From Rhodobacter sp. (GTDB lineage: Bacteria > Pseudomonadota > Alphaproteobacteria > Rhodobacterales > Rhodobacteraceae): a stretch of DNA of 64,000 bases. The notes under the pieces are model-generated. The model searched no databases. It saw only the letters and a program-made list of their open reading frames with translations, and was not told the origin of the DNA. The DNA lies in NCBI GenBank assembly GCA_020250445.1, contig JADCEF010000023.1:26132-90131 (forward strand), in the 5' to 3' direction. Position 1 is the first letter of the stretch, and every line of letters begins with the position of its first letter. Positions 46,896 through 56,827 of this stretch are shown one piece after another. A program made the translations under genes and the position numbers.

Positions 46896-49800
46896 TCAGA
46901 ATTTTGCGATCAGGTTGATCTCGGCCCCCCGATCATCGGCGACAAGATCCGTCAGATCATCCGAGAAACTGCCGAAGTTATAGGACCCGCCGATCATCAC
47001 CGCTTGTCCCACCTGCCTGTAGACGCCGACCAATGCCCCGAAGTTTGCGGTATCGGCCTGAATTGCCGTCAGATTCCGGGCTTCCAGCAGCATGTCCCAT
47101 TCATTGACGATGTGATAGCGCGCCGTGGCAACCGCCAGCCAGGCATCATTCGACGCAAAGGGACTGTCCGCATCTACGGCACTTTCGGCCAGCCGCCCCC
47201 CCAGCTTTGCCCCCAGCGTCCAGCGCGGCGAGACATCGAATTCGGCATCAAAGCTGAAGACATGGCTGCGCTGCAGAGGACCTTCGCCAAGGTCGCCATC
47301 CACCGCCTGGCCGAACATGTCATCCAGATACTGATACCGCACCAGAAGGTTCACCTGATCATCCAGGATGGGCCGGAACGCATAGCCGATGACAAGATCG
47401 GTGTAGTCACCTTCCGGCAGCGCCTCGGACCCGGCATCGTTGAACATCGCGTCCAGATCGGCCACGATCCTGGACTGATCGCTGAACTCATAGCGCAAAA
47501 GGCCGGACAGCAGGATGGTGTTGACCCTGGCCTCAGGGCCGTCGTCGTTGATGACTTCGATGCGCGCCCGCGTGTTCACCGCTTCACCATCGTCATAACG
47601 CAGGCCCAGCGACAGGGCGGTGCGTTCCACATCCCCGTCCGGGGCACCGCTGACGACGCCGGATTCGATGGCCCCGCTATAGACCATGCGCTGTGACCGG
47701 GCGTATTCGATGCCATAGGCCGATGTCAGCGACCGCTGTTGCCCGAACAGATCATAGGTGTTTTCGGCAAAGGCCGTGACCTTATCACTGTAGCGCCGCC
47801 GCCCGCCCGCCACGAACTGCCCCCGGTCGCGCCCCGTCAGCACCACGTCATCAACGGTGCGGTTGGGGTCCAGCGTATAGCCGAAATAGACATTGGATTG
47901 CTCGTCCCTGTCCTGTCCCAGCAGCAGGCGCCCGCCAGGGCCGGTGGCCCCGTCCGACACTTCGCCCCGGATCGACCAGGATCCGTCAAGCAGGACCTCG
48001 CCCCCGATCCCGGCGCGGTCGGCCTTTTCCAGATCGCCGGTGACGTTCAGCGACCCCTGGCCGAAGACGTACCATTCGAACATTTCCGAAGGGGTCAGGA
48101 TCAGCCGTGCCGCCAGATCGTCCCGCGTGCCGGTGCCGTCCGTATCGCCAGGGTCGGTGCTGTCGATACGGCCATAGCCCAGTTCAACCGCCACCCGGTC
48201 ATTGATCCGGTGGTCCAGCAGAATCTGCGCCCGGTCCTGCGCTACATCCGGGTCCTGATCGGAATGGTCATAGCTCAGCGTCAGGCCGGTGGCCACCGAC
48301 AGGGGCACCTCCGCGCTGAAGCCCCACAGGGTTTGCGGTTCCGTCACCTGCCGGTCAAGCGAGGAGAACCCCGCCCCATAGCTTTGGAAATAGGCCCCGA
48401 CCGTCCCGGCACCCCCGGCCCAGAGCTCGTCCAGCGCGGCCTGTCCGGTTAGCGAATAGGCCGTGCCGCTGCCATCCGGCGGGGCGGTTTCCGCGCCGGT
48501 CAGGCCGCCGTTCACCGAAGTGACGTATCCAAAGCCCGGTCCGTCGGTGCGCGCGACTTCGGCTTTCAGAAAGGTGCGGTCGCTTTTCGTCCAGGCCAGA
48601 TCCACCCCGTAAGCCATCTGATCCGCAGTGCCGGAATCGTCGCTTTGTGCGGTTGCGCCGATCTGCAGGTTGTCGGCAATCCCCGAGGTCAGCCGCGCGC
48701 CATAGGCATAGCCCTCGATATCGCCCAGAACGGGACGCCATTCATACTGCGCGACCAGGCTCAACGTCTCGTCGCCGTTGGGGTTGGACGACAGCAACCC
48801 CCCCCCGGTGCCATAGCCCGACAGCGGGCTGTAAAGGGTGACGACACCTTGCGTGTAGTTGATGTCGTAATCCTTGCCCTGAACCAGACTGGTGCGCGAA
48901 ATCACCCGCTGGGTATCGGCATCGCGCAATTCAACCGTCAGGGTTTCCGACCCCAGCAGGATGTCCTGGCGCGACAGGAAATAGACAGACCCGCCGGTGC
49001 CGCGCAGCACGTCGCGCTGGGGCAGCTGGTCGGGCTGGGCGGCATAGCCTTCAAAACGCAGCCGCGGCGCGCCATCGTCGTTCACGCCTGCGGTCTGCAG
49101 CACGGTCTGCGCCCCGTACAGCGTGCGTTCGTTGCGCAGAAGGTCCGTGCCCGGCGTGACCGACTTGAAATCGCCCCACAGGCCGAAGTTGCCGTCCTTT
49201 TCCACCTTCAGATAGAACCCGCCCGAGGTCGGCGCATCGATGACCAGTGTGGAATCGTCGCCATAGGTCGGATAGGACAGATCGGGGTCCAGCCGGTCCA
49301 GAATCGAATTCGGGTCCTTGTTCAGGATGTTGCTGAACAGATCATCAAGATCGTCTTCGCCGCTGTCGGCCTGCAGCGTGACCGTTACCCCGGCGGCTGT
49401 CGTGCCCTTGGCATAGCCCGACAGCCGCCCGGTGCCATAGCTGTCGCCCCCGCCGTTGTCCCCGCCATTGGTCTTGCGCCCAAAGGCCAGGTCAGCCACA
49501 CCGACATAGAACCATTCGGATCTGGGAATGGTCACGGCGCGGCGGATGGTCTGCCCCGACCCGTCAGGTCGCACCACGCGCACGTCGATCTCTCGCGCGC
49601 CCGGCGGCAGAACACGCTGGATCACGGCCTTGCCGGACGGATCGGCCGTTACCACGGTGCCCAGCGTCTCCACCCTTGTTCCCGGTGCCAGGTTCTGCAC
49701 AAAGACCGTCACCGCCCCGCCCCGCACCGGGATACGGCGGATCGCGGCCGCGTCCGTGCCCTGTTCTTCGGTGGCCAGATCGGTCAACCCCCGGTCCTGC

Positions 49801-50405
49801 GAGGTGCCCAGCAACACGGGACGCGTTTCATCAAAGCGCCGGTTCCGGTCCATGACGCGGTAAACATAGGCCAGTGTGCGCCCCTGCGGCAGGGTCGCCG
49901 TAACCTCGGCATTCGGGGCAAGCGGCAGCACGGACAGCGTTCTGGCCCCGCCCGGCGCGTCCAGGTCCAGGATGCGCAGCTCGCCCCCGGTGACAAAGGC
50001 GGGGTAATTCATCCGGCTGCGGAAGGTCACCCTCTGGCCGGGGGCAAAGGGCCCCTCGCCCAGCGTCTGCACATCCAGACGGGGCCGGACACCCAGCCCG
50101 TCAAAGCGCAGGTCAACATCGGCCTCGCCCAGGGCGATATCTGCCTGCCGCTGCCGGTCGGCAAAGCCGGGTGCGCCCTGCAGCGGCGCACCTTCGATGC
50201 TGATCGAAAAGCCGGGGCCACCCATGGGATCGGGTGGCAGGCTGGTGATGCCTTCGGTGTTCGCCCCGGCATCGACCGACAGTACGCAGTTGGACATTGC
50301 CACACAGTCCTGCGCGGCCGATTGCCCTGCGGCCAGTGCCAGCGCCGAACAGGCCAGCGCGGCAAGGCGGGCCGCCCTGCCTGCGGGGGATGGGCGGCGC
50401 GTCAT
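46896..50405 (-). CDS. large outer-membrane beta-barrel protein paired with a DUF11 protein
   Basis: A 1169-residue protein with a signal peptide (about residues 1-31). It has roughly 260 residues of beta-rich soluble sequence, from residue about 297 (EWFYVGVADLAFGRK) alternating amphipathic strands, and a C-terminal phenylalanine (NLIAKF) as in outer-membrane barrels. A characteristic block reads VYFLSRQDILLGSETLTVEL and DYDINYTQGVVTLYSPL. Homologous proteins are known to me only as uncharacterised partners of DUF11-repeat proteins. Its ATG overlaps the stop of the 1702-residue gene as ATGA, so both are made from one transcript. It may anchor, export or assemble the repeat protein; this is inference. 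Confidence 0.8.
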   Translation of the reverse strand: MTRRPSPAGRAARLAALACSALALAAGQSAAQDCVAMSNCVLSVDAGANTEGITSLPPDPMGGPGFSISIEGAPLQGAPGFADRQRQADIALGEADVDLRFDGLGVRPRLDVQTLGEGPFAPGQRVTFRSRMNYPAFVTGGELRILDLDAPGGARTLSVLPLAPNAEVTATLPQGRTLAYVYRVMDRNRRFDETRPVLLGTSQDRGLTDLATEEQGTDAAAIRRIPVRGGAVTVFVQNLAPGTRVETLGTVVTADPSGKAVIQRVLPPGAREIDVRVVRPDGSGQTIRRAVTIPRSEWFYVGVADLAFGRKTNGGDNGGGDSYGTGRLSGYAKGTTAAGVTVTLQADSGEDDLDDLFSNILNKDPNSILDRLDPDLSYPTYGDDSTLVIDAPTSGGFYLKVEKDGNFGLWGDFKSVTPGTDLLRNERTLYGAQTVLQTAGVNDDGAPRLRFEGYAAQPDQLPQRDVLRGTGGSVYFLSRQDILLGSETLTVELRDADTQRVISRTSLVQGKDYDINYTQGVVTLYSPLSGYGTGGGLLSSNPNGDETLSLVAQYEWRPVLGDIEGYAYGARLTSGIADNLQIGATAQSDDSGTADQMAYGVDLAWTKSDRTFLKAEVARTDGPGFGYVTSVNGGLTGAETAPPDGSGTAYSLTGQAALDELWAGGAGTVGAYFQSYGAGFSSLDRQVTEPQTLWGFSAEVPLSVATGLTLSYDHSDQDPDVAQDRAQILLDHRINDRVAVELGYGRIDSTDPGDTDGTGTRDDLAARLILTPSEMFEWYVFGQGSLNVTGDLEKADRAGIGGEVLLDGSWSIRGEVSDGATGPGGRLLLGQDRDEQSNVYFGYTLDPNRTVDDVVLTGRDRGQFVAGGRRRYSDKVTAFAENTYDLFGQQRSLTSAYGIEYARSQRMVYSGAIESGVVSGAPDGDVERTALSLGLRYDDGEAVNTRARIEVINDDGPEARVNTILLSGLLRYEFSDQSRIVADLDAMFNDAGSEALPEGDYTDLVIGYAFRPILDDQVNLLVRYQYLDDMFGQAVDGDLGEGPLQRSHVFSFDAEFDVSPRWTLGAKLGGRLAESAVDADSPFASNDAWLAVATARYHIVNEWDMLLEARNLTAIQADTANFGALVGVYRQVGQAVMIGGSYNFGSFSDDLTDLVADDRGAEINLIAKF

Positions 50406-53400
50406 GGCGCGTCCCCGCTGCGCTGCAGCGTGCGTTCAACCCGCAGCCGCACGCCCTGATCCTGCCAGGCGCTGCGCACCAGTGCCTCGACCCGGTCCAG
50501 CCGCTTCAGCGCGACGGCATCGCTTTCCCCGGAAAGTCGGTAGTTCAGCCGCAGCACCGAAGGCTCTGCCTGAAGCTGCGCAACCAGCCCCGCGACGCCC
50601 TGTTGCAGCGCCGCCGTCGGTTGCCCTTCGGCGGTAAAGGCGGGGGCCGACAGATCGATGCGCACCACGCGCGACAGGCTGACGCCGAAATTCACCTTGG
50701 CCATCTTGCCCGGTGTCACACGGACCGTGCGCGGGTTTTCGGTGGTCAGCCGGTAGCCAGCGGGCAAGGACCGTGTATCCAGCTTGAGGGTGAAATTCGA
50801 CCCCATCTCACGCGGCAGCTCGGCGCAGGGCACATGGAAGCGGCCGAATTCATCGGTGGTGATGACATAGCCGCGCGTCGTCACCACGCGCACCGCCGGC
50901 AGACCCGGCTCTGTCGCCCCCGATCCGTCCGGCGCATCCTGGGTGCCGTTGCGGTTGCGGTCGTCAAAGACCTTGCCGATGATGTCGGCACAGTCAAAGA
51001 CCGCTTCCGGCTCGCGCACAATGGTTGCGGTGGCGATGTTGGAAAACCGCGCGCCGCTGCTGCCCTCCAGCCAGGTCCGGTTTTCCAGCTTGCCCCAGGG
51101 CGCGGCCCCGGTCACGCGCACGCCCAATTTGACGGTCAGCGACTGCTTCGGGCCGATGGTCTGGCCGGCCCAGCGCAGGGTCCGCCCGGCAACCTGCGGG
51201 TCCATCGCCACGCCGCCCACCGTGGCGGTGCCGGGGGTATAGACAAGGCCCGGGGGCAGCACGTCGATCACCGTGACGTTGCGCAGCGTGCCCAGGCTGT
51301 TGGAGGTGAAGGTCAGCGTGTAGGTCAGGCTGTCGCCGATGATCACACGGTCGGTGCTGGCGGTCTTGGTGGCGGTCACGTCGGGGGTGTAGGTCAGCGG
51401 CACCACGGTTGGGCTGTTGTTGGTCAGGCTGGTGCCTGACAGGCCGGTCACAGGCGGGCCGGTCGGCGGGTTGCCTGTGACCGTGGCCTGGTTCACCACC
51501 TGTTCGGCCTCGATATCGGCCTGGGTCACGGCATAGGTGCCGGTGAAGGTGGTGGTATCGGTGACGCCGGGGGCCAGGGCCGCGATCGGCCCGCCGGTCA
51601 GGGTCAGGCCCGGCAGCGGATCGGCCAGCGTCACATCCGTCAGCGTGACATTGCCAGTATTGGTCACGGCAAAGCGGTAGATGATGACATCGCCCAGCTG
51701 CGTCGGCGTCGTCATCTGGCTGATGTCCGCCGTCTTGACCACGGCGATGGCCGCAGCGGACGGCAGACCGACCTCGGTCGGGTCGTCATTGTCCACGGCG
51801 GTGCCCGAGGTGTCCGTTACCGTATCCGCCCCGCCGGTGGGGGTGGTAAAGGTGCCCGTGACCTCGGCCGAGTTGCTGACCCGGCCCAGGTCCAGATCGG
51901 CCTGGGTCAGGGCATAGGTCCCGGTAAAGGTGGTGGAATCCACCGCGCCGGGGGCAAGGCTTGCAATCGGCCCGCCCGAAATCACCATGCCCGGCAGGCT
52001 GTCGGCCAGCGTCACATCGCGCAGCGTCAGCCCGCCGGTATTGGTGACGCTGAAGGCATAGGTCAGCACCTCGCCCGCCTGCGCGGGCGTTGACAGCCCC
52101 GCAGTGCTGACGGTCTTGACCAGCGCAATCGCCGGGGGGGCGTTCTGCGTCACGGTGACCGATCCCGAAGCGCTGTTGTTGGCCAGGTTCTGGTCGCCGG
52201 ATGTTGTCGTCACCACAGCGGTGTTGACAAAGGTCTGCGGGCTGGAGGTGACGGCCTGCACCCGAACCGGCACCACCACGTCCACGATCCCGCCCGCCGA
52301 CATCGTCCCGAAATTGCAGGTGAAACCGGCGTTAACCCCCGTCACGCCGCAGCCCAGCGCGGTGGTTGTCCCGTTCACCACCGTGGCACCGGGCACACCC
52401 GCCATGACCATGCCGGCAGGCAAGGTATCGCCAAGCACGACATTGTCGGCCTCGGACAGCGTCGGCCCCTCAAGGTTGGTCACGCGGATCGTGTAGGTAA
52501 AGGTCTCGCCGATCACCGGGGCGGGCGTGCTGGGCACCTTGCGTGTCACCTCCACATCCACGCGGCTGCGGACGGTGGTATTCTGACCGGCCTTGTTGTT
52601 GAGCGGCTGGATGTCGAACTGGTCAGACCCGTCGGCAGAGACCTCGACGGCGTTGACAGCGACGCCCCGCGCCACACCGCGCATCGTCACCTCGATATCC
52701 CGGACCTCGTCCGCCGCAAGGAAGGGAAAGGAACAGCTCAGCGTTCCGCCGACAACATTGGCCGTCGCGGCAACCACGCAGGTCGCTTCGGGCGGTGCCG
52801 TCAGGGATTGAAAGCTCAGGAAAGCTGCCGGAAGTGTATCAACGACCAAAACAGCTTCGGCTGCGGATGGGCCGCGGTTCTGGACCCGAATGGTATAGAC
52901 TGTGTCATCGCCCACGGTGACAGGGTCCACGCTGTCGGTCTTGCCGACCAGAAGATCAAAGCGCGGGTCGATGACCGGGGTCGTGACAGAGGCACTGTTG
53001 TTCAGCGTATCCGTCTCGGTGGTCGAGGTGGTCACGTAAACCGTGTTTGTCAGGCTGGTGCCGCGGAAACTCTGGTTCGGCCGCAGCGTGACGGTCACGG
53101 TTTGCTGCGTGCCGTTGTTCAGGGTACCCAGATTGCATTCGATGCGGTTGTTGTTTGTGGCCGCACTGGTCACGCTGCCGGGTGTCGGCGTGCTGGTACA
53201 GGGCCCTCCCTGAGAGGCAACGGCGGACAGGAACGTCAGATCGTCCGCAAGGATGTCCTCGATCGTGACATTGCCGGCAGCACTCAGCCCGTTCTTCTTG
53301 TTCTTGGCGGTGATCACATAGATCAGGTTCTGCCCGGCGCGAACGGGTGCGGGCGTGGCGGTCTTTTCTACCGTCACATCCGCGCGCGGGTTGACTGTGA

Positions 53401-55510
53401 AACTGGCTGTGGCCGAGTTGTTCGCCCGGTTGGGGTCGGCCGTGACGGAAGAATCCACGGTGGCGGTGTTCGTCCGGGATCCGCCATTGCCCCCCGGTCT
53501 GACCGTGATCGCCAGGGTGGGGCAATCGACGTTGACCGTGCAGACCGGCAGAGTGGCGATGTTGCAGGTTTGCCGCACCGCCTGCCCGACCGGAGCGACG
53601 GAACAGGTCATGTCCGAGGCCAGTCCCGGTGTGACCACCGTCGAGACATAGCCGGCATTCGGCCCCGAGGTATTGGTGTTGATCAGTCTGGTCAGATCAT
53701 CGATCAACGTCACCGAGGTTGAGGCGCTTGGGCCGCTGTTGACGATCTGCAGGTCATAGACCTGCTCTTCACCCGCATTCACCGTCGCATTCCGCGCCGT
53801 CTTCAGGACACTGATATCAGCCGCGTCCCCCGGAGTGCTTCCACCGACACCGGACTGGGTCTCGTCATTCCCCGGAACTAGGTCTGGCAGATTGCCCCCG
53901 ATGGCGGTCACCCGCGCACCGTTGTTGATGGTGCCGCTTGCCGTGACCGTCGCGGTCACGGTGATGCCGGGCTGCGTCGTGGCATTCGGTGCCAGCGGAT
54001 TGGCCTGCGTATAGACCCGCAGGCAGGGGATTGTCGCCGGTCCGGCAAGCGGAAGGGCAGTGGGGGGTGTGCAGGTCCAGGTCGGGCCCCCGCTGATCGC
54101 GGTCACAGTCAGGCCCGCCGGAACAAGTTCCTCGATCTGGACTGTGCCGTAGAAGCCCACGGTTCCCAGATTTTGCGCGCTGAGCTGGAAGTTGTAACTG
54201 TTTCCCACCACGACCAGCGGCGGATTCGGGCCTGTCTTGCGGATGGCAAGGTCTATGGAGTCTATCAGTGGCGGCTGGATTGTGGCACCGCCATCGGTCG
54301 CCCGATTGTTGGTCAGATCAGGATCGAAGGGCTGGGCGGACGCGATCACCACCTCGTTCACGGGGGTGCCCTGCGCAACAACCCGGACCTCAAGCGTCAC
54401 GACCCCCAGCGGAACGTTCAGCCCCGCCACCGACCCCGACGGCTTGTCGCAGCTGACGGTCTGCCCAGCCGTTTCACAGGTCCAGCCGCTGCCGGGCGCA
54501 GGTGTGACTGCGACCAGCGAATAATTCTCCGGCAGCGTGTCTTCCATCGTCAGGTCGTTCGGCACGTCGCCGCTGTAGCTTGGGGTCAGCGTGAAGGTCA
54601 CGGTCTGCCCCACAGTCAGTATTCCGGACGGGGCGCGGGACTTGGTGACCTTCACGTCGCTGCCCGCCGTCACGGCGGTATTCTTGACCGCACTGTCATT
54701 ACCGGAATTGGGGTCAAGCGGCAGGCTCTCTGTAAGGCTGGCCGACAGCGTGACGGTCGATAACGACTCGACGCCCAGCGTCCCGCTGAAGGTGAATGTC
54801 CGCGACAGATTCGGGGCCAGCGCCAGCCCGGAGCAGAAATAGCTGCTTCCCGACAGCGTGCATCCCGGCGGCGGGGCAATCGCGCCCAGGCCGGTCGGAA
54901 CCGGGAAATCAAACTCGAAGCTGTCCGCATCATAGGGACCGAGATTCTTCACCGTGATCACATAACTGACCCTGCTTCCTGCCGCCGCCGTGTCCGGCCC
55001 GGTGATTGACAGCTCGATGTCGGCACCTTTGGTGATCGTCGTCGTCACCGTCTCGGTGTTGTTGACCAGGTCGGCGTCGGGTGCAGGAATGGTCGGGGTC
55101 ACCGCGATCACCCCCTCTTCGACGGTCGCAAACCGGATCACCATGTCCGCGCGCGACGCAGGGGCCAGCGCCGGCACGGTGCAGCTTACGACGCCAGCCG
55201 AAACCGCGCAGCCCGTGATCGTGCCGGTGGCACCGGCGAAGGTCGTTGTGGCGGGAACAGGGATCTTGATGACTGTGGCAGGCGCGGATGCGCCCGGCTC
55301 GTTGTCCACTGTAACAACGTATGCCGCCAGACTTCCCGCCGGCAGGATGTTGGACCCCTCGTTTTCGACGTTCACCACCCAGTCATGCGTCGGCAACCCC
55401 TGTGACAGCACAGGCGTTGACAGTCCGACAAGCGCGGACGCAACAAGAATTGCACCTCGGAGCACTTTTTTCACCGCAAGAAGCTGGCTCGGCACAGGTG
55501 GTTCCACCAT
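50402..55510 (-). CDS. giant exported DUF11-repeat protein with C-terminal SdrD-B-like domain
   Basis: A 1702-residue protein. A signal peptide occupies about residues 1-36. From about residue 41 to 1490 there are roughly eleven Ig-like DUF11 repeats of 115-130 residues, each with a variant of TVGQTVTFTLT..NLGP and a D-rich end. Two neighbouring repeats near the C-terminal end are alike (TFTGTYALTQADLD versus TFTGTYAVTQADIE). Residues about 1500-1566 form an SdrD-B/transthyretin-like module (GKVFDDRNRNGTQDAPDG). The last 135 residues end in a helical region with RLDRVEALVRSAWQ that resembles a periplasmic OmpA-like fold. Cysteine pairs occur in many repeats. It is probably a cell-surface or extracellular structural protein. 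Confidence 0.82.
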   Translation of the reverse strand: MVEPPVPSQLLAVKKVLRGAILVASALVGLSTPVLSQGLPTHDWVVNVENEGSNILPAGSLAAYVVTVDNEPGASAPATVIKIPVPATTTFAGATGTITGCAVSAGVVSCTVPALAPASRADMVIRFATVEEGVIAVTPTIPAPDADLVNNTETVTTTITKGADIELSITGPDTAAAGSRVSYVITVKNLGPYDADSFEFDFPVPTGLGAIAPPPGCTLSGSSYFCSGLALAPNLSRTFTFSGTLGVESLSTVTLSASLTESLPLDPNSGNDSAVKNTAVTAGSDVKVTKSRAPSGILTVGQTVTFTLTPSYSGDVPNDLTMEDTLPENYSLVAVTPAPGSGWTCETAGQTVSCDKPSGSVAGLNVPLGVVTLEVRVVAQGTPVNEVVIASAQPFDPDLTNNRATDGGATIQPPLIDSIDLAIRKTGPNPPLVVVGNSYNFQLSAQNLGTVGFYGTVQIEELVPAGLTVTAISGGPTWTCTPPTALPLAGPATIPCLRVYTQANPLAPNATTQPGITVTATVTASGTINNGARVTAIGGNLPDLVPGNDETQSGVGGSTPGDAADISVLKTARNATVNAGEEQVYDLQIVNSGPSASTSVTLIDDLTRLINTNTSGPNAGYVSTVVTPGLASDMTCSVAPVGQAVRQTCNIATLPVCTVNVDCPTLAITVRPGGNGGSRTNTATVDSSVTADPNRANNSATASFTVNPRADVTVEKTATPAPVRAGQNLIYVITAKNKKNGLSAAGNVTIEDILADDLTFLSAVASQGGPCTSTPTPGSVTSAATNNNRIECNLGTLNNGTQQTVTVTLRPNQSFRGTSLTNTVYVTTSTTETDTLNNSASVTTPVIDPRFDLLVGKTDSVDPVTVGDDTVYTIRVQNRGPSAAEAVLVVDTLPAAFLSFQSLTAPPEATCVVAATANVVGGTLSCSFPFLAADEVRDIEVTMRGVARGVAVNAVEVSADGSDQFDIQPLNNKAGQNTTVRSRVDVEVTRKVPSTPAPVIGETFTYTIRVTNLEGPTLSEADNVVLGDTLPAGMVMAGVPGATVVNGTTTALGCGVTGVNAGFTCNFGTMSAGGIVDVVVPVRVQAVTSSPQTFVNTAVVTTTSGDQNLANNSASGSVTVTQNAPPAIALVKTVSTAGLSTPAQAGEVLTYAFSVTNTGGLTLRDVTLADSLPGMVISGGPIASLAPGAVDSTTFTGTYALTQADLDLGRVSNSAEVTGTFTTPTGGADTVTDTSGTAVDNDDPTEVGLPSAAAIAVVKTADISQMTTPTQLGDVIIYRFAVTNTGNVTLTDVTLADPLPGLTLTGGPIAALAPGVTDTTTFTGTYAVTQADIEAEQVVNQATVTGNPPTGPPVTGLSGTSLTNNSPTVVPLTYTPDVTATKTASTDRVIIGDSLTYTLTFTSNSLGTLRNVTVIDVLPPGLVYTPGTATVGGVAMDPQVAGRTLRWAGQTIGPKQSLTVKLGVRVTGAAPWGKLENRTWLEGSSGARFSNIATATIVREPEAVFDCADIIGKVFDDRNRNGTQDAPDGSGATEPGLPAVRVVTTRGYVITTDEFGRFHVPCAELPREMGSNFTLKLDTRSLPAGYRLTTENPRTVRVTPGKMAKVNFGVSLSRVVRIDLSAPAFTAEGQPTAALQQGVAGLVAQLQAEPSVLRLNYRLSGESDAVALKRLDRVEALVRSAWQDQGVRLRVERTLQRSGDAP

Positions 55511-56050
55511 GCCTTGCTTCTGCGGCTAGACAGTTCCTGCGCGGCGTTCAAACGCCAAGCATGGTTAACACTTTCGAAATTTCCGAAAGACGCCGCCCTG
55601 TGGCGGCGTTGCACCAGTGGCGGGACGGGTTGCAATCCTCGGCTTTGGGCGATCAACCTCGACATGTGACGCCGGGGGGCGTACGGAGGCCCGAAGCGCA
55701 CCGCAAACTGCCGATTCGAAGGCAGCGAATCATCTTTCCCTTCCCTTGCACCGGGCCGGGGCGGGCTGTGGCTGCGTTCCGGCCGCCCGGGGCCTTGTGT
55801 CCCAAGGGGTGGCCGGGGGCCAGGGCCGTGCCCCTGCGCTTTTGCGTTTTCGGGGGACGGTCGGATGCCGCCGCAAGGGCGGACTTCGGCGCGGATAACA
55901 GACCGGACGGCCACCATCCGGGGTGACGGATGCCCCGGCGCGGTGCCTTCCTGACCGGTCCCAAGCGGGTGCGGCCCGGTCCGCAAGCCGCCGCGCAGTG
56001 CAGGTGTAACCCTTTGATATCTTTGTGCAGGCCCGGTGCCACGGCCCTGC
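55511..56050. other. intergenic region upstream of the DUF11 gene, with a degenerate repeat
   Basis: About 540 bases between two minus-strand genes. The part nearest 55510 should hold the promoter of the DUF11 pair; an A+T-richer patch is at 55560-55590 (TTAACACTTTCGAAATTTCC). The segment at about 55730-55860 is GC-rich and shares ATCTTTCCC...CCTTGC...GGCCGGGGC and GGCCGGGGGCC blocks with the repeat at 440-683, so it looks like a decayed copy. I see no gene. Confidence 0.5.
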
Positions 56051-56827
56051 CTACCAGCGGCCGGTGATCGCCGCCCAGACCAGTCCGCCCCTGCGGGCAA
56101 ATTCGGACAGGCCCAGCCTGCCTTCGGCCACCCGGCGCGGGTCGGCCAGCACCTGGCGCAACAGCGCCTCGGTCTGCCAGCCGGACAGGAACGCCGCCCC
56201 TGCACCCGGCGGCACCCGGCCCCGCACCCTTCTGGCATCGGCCAGCCGCGCCAGACCGTCCCGGGCCAGCCCGGCCACGGCCCCGGCCCGGGTGTCGACC
56301 AGGGGCCGCCGCCCGCGGGCCTCCAGTTCCGGCACGGCCCGCAGGAAGGCGGCAAGACCCGCCGCCCAGCCCGCCGCACGGGCCGCAGGCTCGACCTCTG
56401 CCGGGGCGCCAAGGGCGGATGCGGCCAGCCACATCAGCCCCGCCCCGGTGTCTTCCAGATAGGCATCAAAAGCAGCCCGGTCTTCGAAAGGGTCGCGGTA
56501 GACGTCCCAGCGCCGGGCCCCGATTAACCGGTCGATGACCGCCAGCGGCAGACGCCGGGCGCGCACCACCTCGGCCAGCGGGGTTGCCACCTCATGGGCG
56601 CGCACAGGCCCCGGCCCTGCCATGGCCGCGACCGTGTCGCGCCACCATTGCAGCCGCATCTCGGCGATCATCGCCTCTTGCGTCACCCAGGGGGCACGGG
56701 CCACCTCCAGGTTGAAGGCATACAGCACCAGAAGCGGTGCCCGCGCTGCCACCGGCGCCGCCATCACCGCCATAAACCGGTCCGGGTCCCCCCGCTGCAC
56801 CAGCGCGGCGCAGGCGGCCACCGTCAC
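56051..56827 (-). CDS. squalene/phytoene-synthase-fold protein, NDUFAF6-like
   Basis: A 258-residue protein of the squalene/phytoene synthase superfamily (LYAFNLEVARAPWVTQEAMI, MRLQWWRDTV, RRWDVYRDPFEDRAAFDAYLE). The first aspartate-rich motif of true phytoene synthases is missing (the equivalent reads FNLEVARAPW), so prenyl-transfer activity is unlikely. The length and pattern resemble the bacterial relatives of NDUFAF6, a complex I assembly factor. A GTG at 56827 is the start and overlaps the cimA stop. No carotenoid gene is nearby. An inactive terpene synthase homologue of other function is the alternative. Confidence 0.75.
   Translation of the reverse strand: MTVAACAALVQRGDPDRFMAVMAAPVAARAPLLVLYAFNLEVARAPWVTQEAMIAEMRLQWWRDTVAAMAGPGPVRAHEVATPLAEVVRARRLPLAVIDRLIGARRWDVYRDPFEDRAAFDAYLEDTGAGLMWLAASALGAPAEVEPAARAAGWAAGLAAFLRAVPELEARGRRPLVDTRAGAVAGLARDGLARLADARRVRGRVPPGAGAAFLSGWQTEALLRQVLADPRRVAEGRLGLSEFARRGGLVWAAITGRW

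Noticed and set aside
48645..50459. 604-residue frame on plus, antisense to the outer-membrane barrel gene
   Set aside because: Low-complexity shadow; the minus-strand product has signal peptide, strands and terminal Phe.
56051..56827. Phytoene or squalene synthase for carotenoids or hopanoids
   Set aside because: The first Asp-rich catalytic motif is absent and no other isoprenoid gene is nearby; an NDUFAF6-like role fits better.
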